From contig JAQFVV010000144.1 of assembly GCA_028023455.1 (NCBI GenBank), positions 620,001-684,000 of the forward strand: a stretch of 64,000 bases of DNA, given 5' to 3'. This DNA comes from Epiperipatus broadwayi (taxonomy: Eukaryota > Onychophora > Udeonychophora > Euonychophora > Peripatidae). Made by a program: the position numbers and the translations under genes. Below, in pieces: positions 61,487 through 64,000 of this stretch; position 1 is the first letter of the stretch, and each line of letters starts with the position of its first letter. The notes beneath the pieces are model-generated. The model saw nothing but the letters and a program-made list of their open reading frames with translations, ran no database searches and was not told where the DNA came from.

Positions 61487-61680
61487 ACAGGCAAAAACTC
61501 TCCATATAGTAGTGCCACCTTGTGCTAACTGGAGTAATCAATGGATGCCAGAAGGCTTGTGCATAAAATCCCTATCTAGTGCCTACTCATCCAATATCCC
61601 CAGACTAGTTTTTGGCTTGTGGCCTTCATCAGTGACGAGCCTTGGATCTGAGAGCACTGCACCTAGATCTTAGGATCTAA
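61487..61680 (+). repeat. Repeat family B, copy 3
   Basis: Shares TAATCAATGGATGCCAGAAG and TAGTGCCTACTCATCCAATA with the copies at 11022 and 61013. On the minus strand 61632-61608 reads CTGATGA, A, GGC, CACAA, GCC, AAAAAC: an intact CTGATGA box as in hammerhead cores, with a degenerate second box. Confidence 0.7.
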
Positions 61681-62485
61681 TGCAATCCTCCAGCAGCCAC
61701 CTTTTATTTCTACTTAACTACAAAACTATGAGAATGAAATTGAAAACACAATAATATTTTCAATCTAAGCTCAATAGCTTATATAACCATATGGGTCTGA
61801 TCATGTGAAAACTAGTTAATTGTATTCTAAAAACACCCTTTCCTTATTTTGTTGTCATAAGCAGTAGTTATGCCTCTAAAGATTACCAAATATTTTAAAT
61901 CTATGACTATCAATTGATGCTACTGATTAAAAACAATACTATCTTTTATAGTTTTTATGTTATCATTTTACAAAACAGAAAGAAGCTTAAGTGTAGAAAA
62001 GATATTAAACTATGTTAGCAATATCAACTTAAAAGTAAAATGTTTGAGACTTTATCAGAAGTACTCCTGAATTTATCACTGCTGCAAATAAAATTTCACT
62101 CTTTTTGTCAGTTAAATTTGGTTGGGGGTATCTAATTTTGAACATTTTCTGGATCCATATTTATGCTGGATAAGCTTTGCATAATAATAAATGATGAATT
62201 CAGTGGAATTTACTGTTTATTTTACTTTTCTATTTACTACAAACATCTTCCAAATTTTTGCGCATTATGAAGTAAAATACTATTCACTTATTTTATCTAA
62301 AAAGTTATATTTATTATCAGGTGCTCATGGCAGAATTACAATTGGTCTCTATGTCTAGAATAGCAATGTAAAAAATAATATTACATTTAAAAAGTGGGGA
62401 GTGCTATTCAAAGCTGACAAGACTATATAAGTGTTTTCTAATGCCTTGTAAGTGATTTGGAAATGTCCTTCAAAAGAATATTTAT
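61681..62485. other. Spacer, no gene seen
   Basis: AT-rich sequence without a recognisable element. Confidence 0.5.
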
Positions 62486-64000
62486 ATCAGAAAATGTATT
62501 ATACTATGGTTATGTAATAATAAAATGGCTACAGAAATGAGTTTGCCCTTAACTGAAAGGAGTCTGATTTCTATTTGAGGCCTTAAAATAACCAAGTAGA
62601 AAAAATTTTTTCACTTCATATTCTTATTATCATTGCACTTACTGTGTGATTATTCATATGTTAAATGAACATGAATGGATGGCTCAGTAACATGCATTAT
62701 TCAATGTTGTGATTTTACTGGCTTTTTTATCTCTGAATTTAAGACCAAAAACCACCATGGCTTTTTTTTTCCAGTTGACTGATAGTTCTTAACAGAAATA
62801 TTCATTGAGTTATTTTAAAGGCAGGATTAATATGTGTGAATGATTTTTGTTTAGACATTTTCCAATCATGATAAACATAACTAAATTATGGGTCTTGTGC
62901 CAAGGAAACTGTAAGATTACTAATGATGATGAAAGATAGAGAGTGAAAAGAATTTGCTTGTGGACCCAAGTTGCCATTCAATGGCGATCTTTTATTTTGC
63001 TACCTACAACTGCAGTTCATTTTCAAGTGAAGAAAGATTCAAATTAGAATTTAAATATTATATGGGATATTATTGGACTAAGTAAAGTTTGAAAAAAAAA
63101 AAAAACAAAGAAGAGACAATTTGAAAAATAGGTATATATTTTACTACAAATGTACAAATATATTGCAAAAATAACATTGTGGAGATCAGATAATTCAGAT
63201 AAATGCTTCAGCAACTAAAATTCAAAAATGATTGAAAGATGAAAGTGCTCTGGAAAAGTTTTGATGTTCTTTAAATGGAAACATTCAAATGGAGATAGAA
63301 CACAGAATTAAATTATATTTTGTTTTGGACAAGATATTCAAATGAAGATACAGGAGAATTAGATTAAATTTTGATCAACAGAAAATATCTATTTCAAGAT
63401 TGTAATGTTCTTGATAGATTCAACAGTCATTAATGAGATGTAAAACTTTTACTGCAAAACTATAAATGAAAATATAAAAAGAGATTTTAATATATAATTT
63501 GTTTGTTTTAAAACATCAACAGCCTTTGAATATGGATGATTTAACTAAGATCAGTAAAAGAATTTATTCTGTTAAAAATTTGACAAAAATAGCTGGATTA
63601 ACAAACTAAAACAATTTAGTAAATTTTCAACTGAGTAGAGCAATGTATAAAGAAAAAAAATACAAAAATATTTTTAAGTGATTTATTAAGAAAAATTGAA
63701 TATCTGAAGTTCTATAAAATGCTATGGAAAATTTAACAATAGTATAAGAAAATATAATTGTGAATTGGTAAGGAAAACTATAGAAAAGAAAAATTTCAAA
63801 AGGTTAAAACAATATCTCGGTATTGAAAAATAAGTTATTTCAACAATATGAAGAAATGAAACTATTACTAAACAGAAGGATGACATTATAAAATGTGTGA
63901 AAGAATTCTATAAAAAATTATATAATAGTAAAAAATAAGAAAACAAAGTAATCATTAAAATTACTAATATCTTATGAATTGCCAAGCATTTTAAAAGGCA
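62486..64000 (+). pseudogene. Decayed RTE LINE copy running off the window
   Basis: The 5' UTR (62500-62870) aligns with 21270-21600. Coding remnants follow in order: TATTTTGCTACCTACAACTG near 62992 (RTE: FYLGTYNC), a YYMGYYWTK-like trace of the SYIKWDIIGLCEV segment, KISISRL-type traces near 63380, and the GIGRKFISAI / VEDFYQELYSNKE region near 63820-63930. Many stops and indels; the RT part lies beyond 64000. No hAT end is visible in front of this copy. Confidence 0.8.

Noticed and set aside
62486-62520. hAT left end in front of the second RTE copy
   Set aside because: No CAGGGGTC-type end or 8-bp duplication is visible there, so this copy does not support hAT-LINE co-mobilisation.

Overview
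This is a stretch of an AT-rich animal genome, probably an invertebrate. The main evidence is one host gene split into short exons by multi-kilobase introns, together with Penelope-like elements, RTE-type LINEs, tRNA-derived SINEs, a Ty3/gypsy remnant and hAT and TA-flanked DNA transposons. No bacterial gene organisation is present. The species cannot be named from the sequence alone.

Host gene. The only host gene I can support is GFUS (GDP-L-fucose synthase, also called TSTA3 or FX), on the minus strand. Seven coding exons were placed by protein similarity and splice sites: 53090-52942, 44579-44465, 35064-34936, 28322-28249, 20908-20775, 19068-18937 and 5012-4933. All junction phases agree, and together they encode about 271 residues of a protein of roughly 320. 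A probable non-coding first exon with a GC-richer, CCAAT- and E-box-bearing promoter lies near 57552-57640. The last exon, about 50 residues, was not found and is probably left of the window. GFUS makes GDP-L-fucose, the donor for fucosylation of glycans.

Layout. 1-4900: intron 8, with a decayed Penelope-like end, a tRNA-headed SINE and a decayed coiled-coil reading frame. 5-19 kb: intron 7, with a Penelope-like element split by a TA-flanked TIR transposon (6870-8024), a foldback-related repeat (11 kb) and a decayed gypsy element with both LTRs (12826-16134). 19-20.8 kb: intron 6, LINE debris. 21-28 kb: intron 5, with a hAT element (8-bp target duplication) containing an RTE LINE with an intact 1025-codon frame. 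28-35 kb: intron 4, with a Penelope-like GIY-YIG segment. 35-44 kb: intron 3, with SINEs, MITE-like elements and two foldback elements, the second running to just before exon 3. 44.6-53 kb: intron 2, a third foldback and decayed RTE copies. 53-57.5 kb: intron 1, with a second long RT frame (5'-truncated). 57.6-64 kb: upstream of GFUS, with foldback-type repeats and a decayed RTE copy running off the end.

The most unusual signal is a recurring small motif: CTGAAGA (or CTGATGA), a spacer A, a 3-6 bp hairpin, then GAAAC. Its stem bases differ between copies but still pair. It sits at the 3' end of a Penelope-like element, in a SINE tail, and in foldback elements. Three foldbacks are flanked by 14-15 bp direct repeats, as if inserted by target-primed reverse transcription. 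The layout resembles the hammerhead ribozyme core known from Penelope-like elements.
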